A DNA stretch of 64,000 nt, taken from the NCBI GenBank assembly GCA_037178675.1, contig JAYMGJ010000254.1, forward strand, positions 1 through 64,000. Direction: 5' to 3'. This document shows, piece by piece, positions 36,106 to 47,603 of this stretch. The stretch comes from Scleroderma bovista (Eukaryota; Basidiomycota; Agaricomycetes; Boletales; Sclerodermataceae). The notes below the pieces were generated by a model, which saw only the letters and a list, made by a program, of their open reading frames with translations, did no database searches and was not told the origin of the DNA. A program made the position numbers and the translations under genes. Positions within the stretch are counted from its first letter, which is position 1, and every line of letters starts with the position of its first letter.

Positions 36106-39001
36106 ATGCCTGTTAGTGCTTTACCACTTGTCATCTATCGAACTGAATATCCCAACTGGGACATGCAGCCCTATCAGTGTCATGATTGTAACAAGACATT
36201 CCCTTCCCAACAAGCATTGGAGCAACATACGCGCGACAAGGACCACGGTGTCGAATGTGATTACTGTGATCGTGTTTTCAGGTCTACCGAAGCGTGCTCC
36301 CAGCACGAAGCAGCTCTCCATTCCCATGGGTGCGATAATTGTGACATGTCATTCAACTCTGCGTTTGCATTGGAGCAACACAAGCGGGACAAGCATCCTT
36401 CTTTCGAATGCGATTACTGCGATCGCGTCTTTAGGTCTGCTGAAGCATGCGAACAGCATGAAAGTGCTGTTCATCCGTCGTACAACTGCGATGAATGTAG
36501 CAAAACGTTTTCGTCGTCAGACGCACTGGAGCAGCACAAGCGGGACAAGCACCCTTCTTTCGAATGCGATTACTGCGATAGCGTCTTTAGGTCCGCTGAA
36601 GCATGTGAACAGCATGAAAGTGCTGTTCATCCGTCGTACAACTGCGATAAATGTAGCAAAACGTTTTCGTCGTCAGACGCACTGGGGCAACACAAGCGGG
36701 ACAAGCATCCTTTTTTTGAATGCGATCACTGCGATAGCACCTTTAGGTCTGCTGAAGCATGCGAACAACACAAAAGTGCTGTTCATCCGTCATACAAATG
36801 CTATGAATGTAGCAAAACGTTTTCATCCTCAGACGCACTGGGGCAGCACAAGCGGGACAAGCATCCTTCCTTTCAATGTCGCTACTGTTGCCATACTTTC
36901 AGGTCTGTCGTGGAGCGTTCCACACACGAAACAACCACTCATGCTACGCATGGATGCGAGAAATGTGGCAGCAGATTCTTCTCCGTTGGTGCGCTAGAAG
37001 AACATAAGCGAATCAGACATCCTTCCTTCAAATGCAACTACTGTTTTCATGTTTTCGTTTCTACTGAAGCTCGTGATCAGCATGCAGATGCTGCACACCC
37101 AATGCACCTGTGCAACAAATGTGACAAGGGGTTCAGCTCTTTGGACGTGCTGAAGGAACACAAACAAGAGGAACATCCTTTGTACCAGTGTAATTTCTGT
37201 GACTCCAACTTCGGCTCCACTGATGCACGGGACCAGCACGAAGAAGCCGCCCATCCGTGCCTCTCTACCCAGAGTGATGACCAATTTGGGTCAATTGTCG
37301 TAGATCATAGTTGCACGGAGCAATTGGAGACCCTCCTCAAGACGCCAGATCTTGAAACCAGTTTACTCGTTACTCACTCTAGCTCAAATGCAGAGTCCGT
37401 GCGGGAATCCCCAGGTAGGAATCTTCACTGGCATAAGAATCCGGCTTTACGACTACCTCTCTACAGATACCGACGAAGAATATCACGATCACGCCCGCAA
37501 GTCTCACGGAAGTCAGATTCCCATTCACTGTTCCTACTGTTATAGTCGATTTGAGGATGAAGATGCTCTCGAGAAACATTTGGGCGAGAGGGAACGGTTC
37601 TCTTGCAAAATGTGCAGCTTACAGCTATGCTCCCAACCTATGCTCCAGGACCACTTGGAGTCCCATCCCACTTGTCGGGAATGTGGGAAGCTGTTCGGGA
37701 ACGAAGCGGAGTTATACCGTGTATGTTTTATCAGCTTACCGCGCGACAGGCTGCTCATAACTTTGAAATCTCTTTTACGATGTAGCACATGGATTCAGCT
37801 CATCCTATTGTAGTGTGCTGGGACTGCAATGGCACCATCATTTCGCAACAAAGCCTATCCTTGCATTATGCTTCTGAGCATCCTTCCTGCCCTATCTGCA
37901 ACCTTAGAATGAAAAGTCCTAATATGCTGGACGAGGTTTGTTGTAATATACGTGCCAGAAATGCTGCTCATGTTACATTTAGCATATCAACAATGAGCAT
38001 GATGAAAATCCCGAAGGGAGCGACAAACAGTGTTCAGGCGATGGTCAAAGTGACAGCCTTGCGAAGGTTAGACCTGTTTTGATATCCTATGTTTCAGTGA
38101 AATTCAGCGTTTTCTTTTTAGTCCTTATATTCTAATGGGTCAGGGCCACCTGAATGCGCAGGGTCTTCTGTTTCTTCAGAGTCACACCCTTCCTTGACAC
38201 CACCGTCAAGTCACGGTGTCTTGGACGAGGATGCTAATGCAACCGTTACTCTGGTAGCTCACCTCAGCGAGGAAGGCCGTGACGAGTTGTACCAAACAGC
38301 TCCACCGTCACCAACACCGTCAGTTAACGGCAGTAATATTACAAAATCTGAAGCTGGCCCAGTGGCACAGGGGACACTACGTCACCCTCAACAGCTCGAG
38401 TCACCTGGTTCATCATTGGTTATCACTGAGTCTTACGATGGCATGAGGTGCAATCTGTCCAAAGTACAAGTTCTTACCATGTTTGTGCTGACATGAGCGT
38501 AGTGATGGATTGTCTCTTTCGTCTTCCAGTCAATCGATTGTGTATGTAACGGCAGACTTAGTGCCTGAACATATCAGGAACAATCGTGCATACTTGGTGG
38601 CCACCAGTGCGCCTTCCCAGCCCTCTTCTGGATCCACTAGTCCAGTACGACTTCCATCCGCTATCTCATCCCTGGACTCTTTGGAACTCGTTCCGGAGGT
38701 TCTTGATTCCTCTACACCTTCCACTGTTGGCAGGATTTCCGTGAGAAACCAACTTCGCCTCCATTGTCGGATCTGCAACCGAGATCCGTGTGCAAACATG
38801 ACCGCAACGATTTGCGGCCACATATTCTGCAAGAGGTTTGTCTAACGTTTGACCAAGAGAACGTGACGCCTGATCACGCCCCTCTGTAGTTGTATAACGC
38901 AGGCAGTGGTCTCGAATTCTGAGTGCCCAGTATGCAAAGAGCGCCACGTTGCTCTACTGCCTGTTCCGGCTCGACCTCACTGCTTGAATGTCTGTTATTA
39001 A
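36106..39001 (+). CDS. C2H2 zinc-finger array with C-terminal RING finger (gene 2)
   Basis: Tandem paralog of the preceding gene with the same plan. Exon 1 (36106-37414) holds about fourteen regularly spaced fingers of two alternating kinds: CDYCDRVFRSAEACEQHESA and CDECSKTFSSSDALEQHKRD. Exon 2 starts at 37467 and adds CSYCYSRFEDEDALEKH and CRECGKLFGNEAELY; further exons continue with CWDCNGTIISQQSLSLH and CPICNLRMKSPNML. A Ser/Pro-rich linker (about 38115-38730) leads to CRICNRDPCANMTATICGHI and, across the last intron, SECPVCKERHV, completing a RING. The finger region contains near-identical 156-bp repeats. ATG 36106 is in frame with the array; an upstream exon cannot be excluded. Predicted role, by domain content only: a nuclear or cytosolic E3-like protein. 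Confidence 0.83.
36385..36852 (+). repeat. Three tandem 156-bp repeats in the finger array
   Basis: The string CGGGACAAGCA(T/C)CCTT starts units at 36385, 36541 and 36697, and again at 36853 where the repeat fades. Each 156-bp unit encodes 52 residues, that is one pair of fingers. The units differ by only a few bases, indicating recent duplication or gene conversion within the gene. Confidence 0.9.
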
Positions 39002-39715
39002 CCTTGATTCGCTATCCACGGACTCTCACGACATGCATGAACGTGTACTATGATCCACAGCCCTTTTGCACCCGTCCATTTAGATATACTGGCACATCCG
39101 GTATACTGTATTTTAGCCTTGCCAAATACGTTTGTGAAGCATGGGAGCACACGCGTGATACACTGGTTTCTTCCAAGGGCTGTATCTTACCACCTGCCAG
39201 CAATAATGGCGCATGGGTAATTCTCGCCACTCTCATGGACTGCCATGACAGTCGGGTATACCCTTTTGCAGCCGAATCCTGGATCCCGCTGATCTGAACG
39301 CACCTTTGCAACACAACCTCACACTTCTCATCGATTGATTGACAGAACACAACTCCTGCCCTCATCGGCATGTTCTGAGTATGAATATTACTTGCCTACT
39401 AACTTGCATGTGCATCATTTTTGCCCACAGATGAGGCACAGTTTTCTCGAGTTAAGCGCCCTGACAATGACCCCAAACATATCCTTTCATCCTTGGATCG
39501 ATGTCAAGAAGGTGCACCACTGTGCACGTTTGATTATCAGCGATTCTAATGCTGTAGCTCATATGATGGAAACAATGAGAAGCTCATATTTGGTATTCAA
39601 GCACATGGAGCACTACAGTTGTACGTACAATGAAACAGGTCGTCGAAAGCTGCCATACGTTCAGAAGTGGTCTGATTGGGATACACTACCTCACAATGGC
39701 AGAGTTAATCATTCT
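39002..39715. other. Intergenic between convergent genes
   Basis: 714 bases between the second C2H2-RING gene and the end of FTR1. Only short frames; nothing recognised. Confidence 0.4.
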
Positions 39716-41210
39716 TCAGATATTTTCTTTCTCTGACCCAGCTTCTACGGCATGTGAGGACCTTGCACGGGCCTCCTGTCGACGCTTCCCAGCTGATGAT
39801 TCAAATCCAAATAACGTGGTACGTCCCTGTATTGAGAAGGTTTGCTTGCTATCACCACTGGAATCAACTAAGTGAGACATACCTCTTTGAACTTGAGGTA
39901 TACAAGCGTTACAATGACCGCCAACCAGTAAAATACGTATGACAACACACTACCCACTGATATTTGCGTTCGTCAAACTGTCGGGTAATAGGAAATAGAG
40001 AACCATTCAACTTACAGGTCGCGCTGTTTTGCCAACCCAAAACGCCATTGAAGATCTGCCACCCGCCTGTAGCCGGAGAGCAGCAATCGAGATGCCATAC
40101 GTTTCCCCGCACATCATATGATCCAGGCCCAGTTCCGCCGGTATCGTCGAGGGATGCACCAACTATTTTTTGGAAAGCATTCAGCTCGAAAGCCCAAACC
40201 GCCTTCGAGAAGAGGCCAGCCCCCACGAGTAAGAGGAGGTTTGTCATGACGACAAGGAAGATTCTGAGGGCTGTTACAAATTTAGCCTGTCCTGACAGGA
40301 AATGGTTGGCGCTTACTTGAACGGCTCGCAAAGTGGTAGATAAGGAAGCCACAGACGAGGCCGCATAAAATGCCAACGATGGCGGCGATAGGTACGGAGG
40401 AAGCAGGTTGTCCAATCGCAACCCCACCGACGAAAATGACACCTTCCATGCCTATCCAAGAAATATATCATCTCCGTTGAACGCATGTGGGCAAAATGAA
40501 ACGCTAACCTTCGCGAAGGACTGTAATCAAGGGAAGGACAAAAAGAATCCATCTCCCTGATTTTCCCCGATTGATCTCTGCAACGAGCCGAATGGGATCA
40601 ACCCCGTTCCCAATGGGCGAGTGGTGGCATACTTACTATTGTCAGAAAAGGCCTGGTTCAGCTTTACGCGCCAAGTTGCTTTAGCACGATCCATTTTGAG
40701 CATGGTTACGCCCATAACAAAAATCATAAGCGCAGCAATGAGTTGAAATACTCCTGTTACGGGTCGTTAGCATCACATTTTCATTGTTTAGAACTGCCAT
40801 ACCTTCCCATATTGCTTCGGCTTTGGTCCACAGGTTCGTGGCCTGGGTAAACCACACGGCAACGAATGCGCCACCAATGGCTAGGGCAATAACAAGGCCC
40901 GCAAGAGAGCCGAATAATATCTGGTGTTCCCGCTGTGTCAGCTTATGAGTGCAATAACAGACGCGCTCCTCACTTGGATCTTCATTCGACGTGCAATCTT
41001 AGCACGTGAAGCGAGGTCCTGGCGACCAGACTCCTCATATTGTATGGCCGCAGGAGTGGATGCCAGAGACGGGTCCTCAGATGCTATGCCGAAGTCCCCA
41101 TAAACAATCTGGTTGACCAAACCGAGTAAGACGGAGATAATAATGGCTGCCTCCAGGGTTTCACGGAAAACAACAAAGAAAATAGTAACAGAGAAGAGAT
41201 TCTTGGTCAT
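39716..41210 (-). CDS. FTR1: High-affinity iron permease FTR1
   Basis: Plasma-membrane iron permease that imports Fe(III) produced by its partner multicopper oxidase FET3. About eight exons. The start MTKNLFSVTIFFVVFRETLE contains the first REXXE iron-binding motif (RETLE). Further exons give FGSLAGLVIALAIGGAFVAV, VFQLIAALMIFVMGVTMLKM, ILFVLPLITVLREG and then MEGVIFVGGVAIGQP, forming the second REXXE (REGME). Later come AVWAFELNAFQ, GWQIFNGVLGWQNSAT, VLSYVFYWLAVIVTL and the C-terminal cytosolic GRTTLFGFESSAGKRR. All are in the expected order. If the last intron (gtatgt...tacag) is not spliced, translation would end seven codons earlier at 39868. The gene is divergent from FET3 across 528 bp. 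Confidence 0.93.
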
Positions 41211-41294
41211 GGTGACTACACTGCAGAAGGGATAAAACTCAAGAGGGGAGACGGCCAGGGAGAACCTGAGGTTCTAATACCCTGGCGACACGCC

Positions 41295-41305
41295 TTATCT
41301 GATAA
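41295..41305. promoter_or_regulatory. GATA-type iron regulator site 1
   Basis: TTATCTGATAA, containing ATCTGATAA (41297-41305). This fits the ATCWGATAA site of fungal iron-responsive GATA repressors (Urbs1, SreA, Fep1, Sre1). It lies 85 bp upstream of the FTR1 start. Confidence 0.75.
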
Positions 41306-41569
41306 AATTATATGCCCAAATCCGAAATCCGATCTCCGATATACGTAAACCAGGCTGTGACTACTGTTCCCACCAAGCTATTCCTTCCATTCCAAGGCAC
41401 GGAACATGAGAGCCAAAACGAACGCTGAGTTTTGGTGCAGGTATTGTTGATACACTTGTGTAGTATATCCTCCCCTCAGCCAAAGGTCTGCCAACCTGCA
41501 AAGACCAATCAGCTGGGCTGTGACATGGGAGCGTGTCGATGACAAATGTCAGTAGATTTGATCTGGTCG

Positions 41570-41580
41570 TTATCTGATAA
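41570..41580. promoter_or_regulatory. GATA-type iron regulator site 2
   Basis: A second TTATCTGATAA (ATCTGATAA at 41572-41580), identical to site 1 over the 11-bp core, 158 bp upstream of the FET3 start. Confidence 0.75.
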
Positions 41581-41738
41581 TTTTTTCCTGCCCTGATGGA
41601 CCTCATACGGCAACCCTCTGTTTGTTCGGACATTCATTCATCAGACATAAAATCGGGGTGGTGGGTCGAGGGATTGTCCGACATCCCACCGACACACATC
41701 TCCTTTGTGTGACCAGGACGGGAGACCTACGGATATCC

Positions 41739-44136
41739 ATGTTACTTTGTCGCGTCGTGCAGCTCTTGTCCACCTCTGCTTCTGCCCTAGCTGGCGTCCA
41801 GGAGCTGTGGTGGAATGTTACCTACGTCGAGAACGCTAATCCAGATGGACTCTCCGATCGACGAGTCATTGGCATCAATGGCACCTGGCCGTAAGTGTTT
41901 GTTTTACCACTGCAATAGGCGCCCCTAACAGTCTTTCGTTCAAACCCAACAGACCACCACCCATCTCTGTGAACACTTCTGATTCACTCCTCATCCATGT
42001 CACCAATGGATTGGATGAACCAACTTCCTTGCATAACCATGGCATGTTCTTTAATTCTACAAGTTGGATGGATGGCGCGGTTGCTGTCACTCAGTGGTAC
42101 GCCCTTTTCATGCAGACCTCTATTTTTGACCGATTTCTCGTATTCCTGCTTATAGTGGAATTCCTCCTGGCCAAACATTTGATTACTTCATTCCTGTCAA
42201 TGCTTCAGGACAATGGGGAACATATTGGTCACATGCTCACTCCCTGGTACGTCCCCTTGAATGTACAAAATTCCTACTCATTTCCTGCCCGTGTAGGGTC
42301 AATACGTCGATGGCTTCCGCAGTCCACTCGTCCTTCATCCTTCTCAGGAGACGCACCAGTATGATGAAGAGTTCACTGTGATTCTTGGCGATTGGTACCA
42401 TCAAGAGCATTCAGAATTAATGAAGCAGTTCATCAGCATTTCCAACCCTGGGGGTGCAGAGCCCATCCCAGGTTCGTTTCACGGTCAACCGTTTCCCATC
42501 CATTCACACTTTGTCTTCCAGACTCGGCTTTAATATATTTTGCTCAAAATTCGACTTATCTCCCACCTATTTCCGGCACCTCGCCCTCCTCAGTAACAGC
42601 TGCGGTGGGATTCAACGAAAATTCTACTCTCCCATTTGTTGCAGGGCGTAGGTACCGGTTGCGGGTCATCAATACCTCAGCATTGGCAACATTCTTTTTC
42701 TGGATCGATGGTCACTCCATGCAGATTATAGAAGCTGACGGAGTAGGTGCTCACCAGGTGCTTTTGTGTCGCAACAACACTTATTATTTGGCCGATGTAG
42801 ACCGATGTGCAAGAATACCCAGTTGATGTATTGGACTTGGCAGTCGCGCAACGATACTCAGTGCTCGTCAATGCCCGTAATGACACATCCTCCAATTGGA
42901 TGATCCATGCCAACATGGATCCAGGCATGTTCGATAGTGTACCAAGCACTTTACAACTGAGTATGTATGCGCTTTCCCTCATGTGACCCCCTTATTTTCA
43001 GAACCGTGTTTTAGATATCACATCTTCCATTACCTATGCGGCTGGTCAGAATATCACAGACCTTGGCACCATCTCCGATTATGTTCAGTTTAACGACAGC
43101 AACTTGGTTCCAACTGAGGTTGTCCCACAGCCTCCGGTGACCAAGACGATCACCCTGGAATTCTTGTTCGATACCATGAATGATGGTACCAATCGAGCGA
43201 TGTTCGATGACGTCGTCTACAACCAACCCATCGTCCCTGCTATATTATCTGAGCTAAGTCTTGGTCAGAACGCAACCGTGCAGGAGGCGTATGGCCCTTA
43301 CAGTTATATCCTTGATCACCTCGATGTTGTCGATCTCCTCGTTAAGAATACGGATTCGAACCACCACCCTTTGTACGCTCCATGTTATTCTATCATTCCA
43401 CACACCGAATCTGACTATCCTGATCCCCAGCCATCTCCACGGTCATAAGTTCCAGATTGTCAGCCGCGTAGAGCAGTTTGACTCCGATGATCCAACTCTG
43501 AACCCACCTCTAGTTGAAGGCCAGACTAACCCGATGCGCCGGGACACGATAGTCATCCCAGGCGGAGGTTCGGTCACTCTACGAGTCGTTGCAGACAATC
43601 CAGGAGCCTGGTTGTTCCACTGTTAGGATTGCATCATGAAGCGTATTCACAGTGATGGCTGATGTCTTCGTTGTATAGGTCATATCGAATGGCACTTGGA
43701 AGCTGGGCTTGCCGTTCAGTTCATCGAAGCACCGCTAGTAGCCCAGGAACGCGCAGTGGGGAATATTCCATCTTTCATATACGAGCAATGTGCGGCGCTC
43801 GGTGTTCCGACTAGTGGGAATGCAGCTGGTCACGCTTCCACGACTGACCTGGCGGGTCTCCCTCTCGGACCCTACTTGCAGAAGATGGGATGGCTCCCGA
43901 AGGGTATCCTGGCCATGACGGGGTAAGTCGGCAAAAACTTTGTCATCAAAAACATATTGATCACTAGGGACACATCTAGATGCGTCTTGACGGCATTCAT
44001 TGGAATGGTAACCGTTGTCTGGTACTCGATTGGCGTGATTGACAGTGAGGAGGAAATCGAGGAGGAAGCAAGACGCCGATTGGCAGCCAAGGCGGAGAAA
44101 GGAAGTTTCTTCGGCATATTCAAAAGGGCAGATTGA
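41739..44136 (+). CDS. FET3: Ferroxidase, multicopper oxidase FET3
   Basis: Membrane-anchored multicopper oxidase that oxidises Fe(II) for uptake through FTR1. About ten exons join in frame. It starts with a signal peptide ([19 protein letters not shown]). First cupredoxin: [16 protein letters not shown] and [20 protein letters not shown] with copper ligand histidines, [20 protein letters not shown]. Middle: [51 protein letters not shown]. The C-terminal copper site is [15 protein letters not shown] plus [19 protein letters not shown]; the His-Cys-His and surrounding residues for type 1, 2 and 3 coppers are present. A membrane span [20 protein letters not shown] and an acidic-basic cytosolic tail follow, which fits Fet3 rather than secreted laccases. 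The raw sequence has stops at splice sites only. Confidence 0.93.
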
Positions 44137-45898
44137 TCTTTGTTCTTCCCAGCTTCTCTGGCGGCATCATGTAACATAAATTTCTATGACATTGGAATAC
44201 CTTGCTTGGTCAACGCTCGTTTGAGCGAAATTTTTGATGTAGAGGTGGGGTTTACGCCATCCTACTGCTGTGAATGCCCGGGAAGGATATAACTTTATAA
44301 TCCCTGCTGTGCTGCTGGGTTGAGGACCTGGACCCGATAAGTTCGTGGAGAAGAACATGCAGGCACTGCAGTATGATATCAAATCTGTCCCCTACTCTCC
44401 AGGAACTGATAAGAGACCGCCAATTTAGGACCTGAAACTCAATGGCCTCCCAATGCGGCGACCAATTCCTTCTGGGCACTATGTCTCATTGCTATATGGA
44501 GCTTATCAACGTACCTGGAGTGTTTGTATGTCAAAATGAACCCGGCTGTCCAACCCCACGATTGTATCATACTATGGTTCAGATCAGAAGGAATGATATG
44601 GTGGATCTAACGCAAAAACAGGCGGCCTCAAGACTGGACGCTAAAGTTACCTTTTGTGTGGAATTCAAACCAACTGAAGTGGCATGCCACCGCGATTGTG
44701 CGGTACGCTCTCTCCGTGGTGTGAGTATCCGGTGAATAGCCATGGAACAGTAGCCTCATAATGGGGATCGACTTCCGATTCTGAAAGATAAAGTCAGGAG
44801 ACGAAGGCAAGGAAATACCTCGGAAATGAAGGCCTGAGAGGAATGTAGGGTCAGTTGACACCAATATGTCAGAGACCCGGGACGTAGGGGCCCCACTGTG
44901 TGCACTGGTAAGATAGCGATAGCACGGTCAAAAAGCCATGTGACGAAGCCTTCATTTGAAAAGACAGGGGCTGGGGAAAGTAGGTGCCAGGTCGATGTAA
45001 GATAATCCAAGCACTTTCTTGTCGGTGCGTAAATGAATGCGCCGAGCTGATGGTCGTATTTGGCAGTACATTGTCTGCTCGGAACGTGAACAGGGCACAG
45101 TGCTGAGAGCTTACACACTCATGAGACCCTCTTCAATACAATGTGTCACTTCGAGGATAGAGGTCGTCACCGTGAAACACCGAGGAGAAACGGAATGATC
45201 GAGTTGCGCGCTGGACAATGTCAGCCGACACTCACCTAGTACTCCTGTTGGAGATCGGCATGAGAACTACTCGCCACCGTGCCAAGCAGGGTGAAAATAA
45301 GGCAAGGCGGAGGATTGTTGACCGCAGTCCTGAAGATCCCTGTGAAGAGGCAAGGACTCCTGGTGTCTCTTTGATACAGGAAACACTATGTCAGGCTCCT
45401 TTGTGCAGAGAAGGAAGACGAGGAGACGGCTCACGCGAAGGGCATCATCGGTTGAGTGCAGCCTCAACTAACTAGAGGGATCCAGTTTTTCTAGCCCTAC
45501 TCGCGACAGTGGATTTCCGAGAAGATGGGATGATTTGACCAGGCGCCGAGCCATTTTCCATCAGTTTTCTGGAACAAGATTAGAACCAATGGATGTAATG
45601 ACACGGAAGGTGAGAGTAAGAAGCGATCAGGGGAAGCCTGTCAATCACATTTCGGTCGTTCTCGGGGGCGCTGAGTGTCATTCACCCCATTGAAATTTCT
45701 GGGGGGAGGTCCTTGGAGTCTTGGACCAATGGCCTAAAGGCGCTGCTCCTTCCCCTGAGAAGTAAATGTCGTACTGGGCACGTCAGAGAACCTGGTGAGT
45801 TCAACTCCGACGTTTTGAGTACTCCTCGGTTATACTACTACAGGTGACTTGTAGGGGTATACAAAAATACAGTTGCATGTCTGTCATAATTCTACAGC
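44137..45898. other. Gene-poor stretch of 1.76 kb
   Basis: No frame on either strand shows a recognisable protein, and no repeat or RNA gene was seen. It is the longest empty interval in the window. It separates FET3 from the 3' end of the dehydrogenase gene. Confidence 0.45.
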
Positions 45899-47322
45899 TT
45901 AGGGCTTAATGGCGATCTTGAGGGCACCCCGACTGCTCATCTTGTCCAGAGCCTGCTGGAAGTCTTCGAGCTTGTAGATATCGGTTACCATTCCCTTCAA
46001 CTTCACCTTTCCGCTATCAAGGTATGCAACAGCCCGCGGGAAGCAGAAGGTCTGCGAGAATGATCCAATGATCTGTAGAGTGAATATCAATAAAATGATG
46101 AAACACCTCATAGCAACGGACTCACCTTGATCTCATCACCAAAGATCTTGGAGGGTGGCCAGTGAACAAGTGCTTTGTTCTCATAAACGCCGTAAATCAT
46201 CAACGTTCCTCCACGTCGAACGTAATTGATGGAATCATTGGCAAGTTTCTCCACTCCAGTGGCTTCCACGACAACGTCAAAGCCATAGGGGTTGTCGGCC
46301 TTGAGCTTCTCCCATTGTGGACCAGGGTTCTGGCGGTCGAGTTCGATATATTCATCAGCAGCATCCAAGTCCTTTGCTATGTTCATCTTGATACCTTTGT
46401 TGGCGGCGATTACCACTCTGGAAGCACCATTCTGTTTCAACAGCTGAGCAAGGATGAGGCCAGTGGGACCCGCGCCGAGCAACAGGACCTCGATGCCGAC
46501 TGGTGGGTTTAGCTTGTCGAGCCCATGGATAGCACAAGCGGCGGGTTCCAATAGCGTTGCCTCCTCGTCAGTCAAGTTCTTGATTTTGTACAACTTCTTC
46601 TTGTCACTATGGAAGCATCTCAGTCCATGAACCTTTAATGGATAACGGGATCATTTACTAGGCGATGTATTCGGCGAAACCTCCATCCTGCGTGACACCG
46701 CGAGCATTGAAGTTTTCACACAACAGCGATTGCCCACGTCGACAATAGAAGCAGTTTTCGCACTGGTTCGGAGTGTCAGATAGCTCCCACTCCACATCAT
46801 GCCATGCGGTGCTTACAGTGATTCCCACATCTGCAACACATCGATCACCTATTTCGAAACCTTTAACGTTCTTTCCCATTTTCACAACGTTTCCAACAGC
46901 CTCATGGCCGGGAATAAGCTATGATGCCAACATGATAAGATACCCCATCAGCCAGATAAGAACATCTTACCGGAAACTTGGAAATGAATTCCCCTTCATG
47001 AATATGTGCGTCGGTTCCACAGACTCCTGCGAAAGGTATTAATCAGCTTATTCGAAAAGCGCTCACGATAGCCGGTGCGCACCACAGTACGTGACTACAG
47101 ACGGGGAGGAGGTTGTTAGCGAAATGTGAAGGCGACTGCCTCCCGGCTCACCTTTCAAGAGAACGTCATCGTCGCCGACCTGAGGGATGGAAACTTGTCT
47201 GATTTCGAAGTCGCGTGGCTGTTAGGATGGTAACGACGAGTTCCAGCAATTGTGAGGGGCACTACAGTTTACTATGTGCTGACCTTGTTGTACCACAGCG
47301 CTCGCATGGTTTCTTGGGACAT
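45899..47322 (-). CDS. Zinc-containing alcohol/polyol dehydrogenase (MDR family)
   Basis: NAD(P)-dependent medium-chain dehydrogenase, closest in look to sorbitol/D-arabinitol dehydrogenases; exact substrate not determinable. Eight predicted exons from ATG 47322 ([13 protein letters not shown]). It shows [14 protein letters not shown] (catalytic zinc Cys), [11 protein letters not shown] (His-Glu), [15 protein letters not shown] (four Cys for the structural zinc), [29 protein letters not shown] (Rossmann motif), [26 protein letters not shown] and a final ALKIAIKP. All catalytic elements are present, and introns have GT-AG borders. Cytosolic. It is head-to-head with the mitochondrial carrier gene (281 bp between starts). 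Confidence 0.88.
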
Positions 47323-47603
47323 GATGAAGACAGAGGGGGTGAAGACAGTCTCGAGGGGTAAATGTTAAGGAGTTGTTTGGGGACAGCCCAACCATTTTAT
47401 ACAAGAAATTGGGTAGACAGATATTGGTGGCGAATTTAGAAGTATGATGTCAACGTAGCAAAAAGCACCCCGAAATTCCTAAAATAGATATACAGCCCCT
47501 TGCCTTTCTAGGACATCACGTGCTCGTACTCGCCTACTCCATGCCTCCAAAACGTTCGCCAAATGGACTCTAATGTGTTTTCTCTGAAAGACAATTGTTG
47601 GCT

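Larger units (their letters stand above)
41211..41738. promoter_or_regulatory. Divergent FTR1-FET3 promoter
   Basis: 528 bp between the two start codons, holding two GATA-type elements listed separately. A shared control region explains coordinated expression of the oxidase-permease pair. Confidence 0.8.

Noticed and set aside
36385..36852. CRISPR-like array
   Set aside because: Units are contiguous coding repeats without spacers in a eukaryotic gene.
35975..36997. 340-codon frame overlapping the C2H2 array
   Set aside because: Repeats with the same 156-bp period in a different frame and has no zinc-finger spacing; shadow of the finger gene.
41739..44136. Frame breaks in FET3
   Set aside because: Each break coincides with a 45-70 nt intron; copper-site motifs are continuous after splicing.
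41739..44136. Secreted laccase instead of ferroxidase
   Set aside because: A C-terminal membrane span and divergent pairing with an iron permease favour Fet3.
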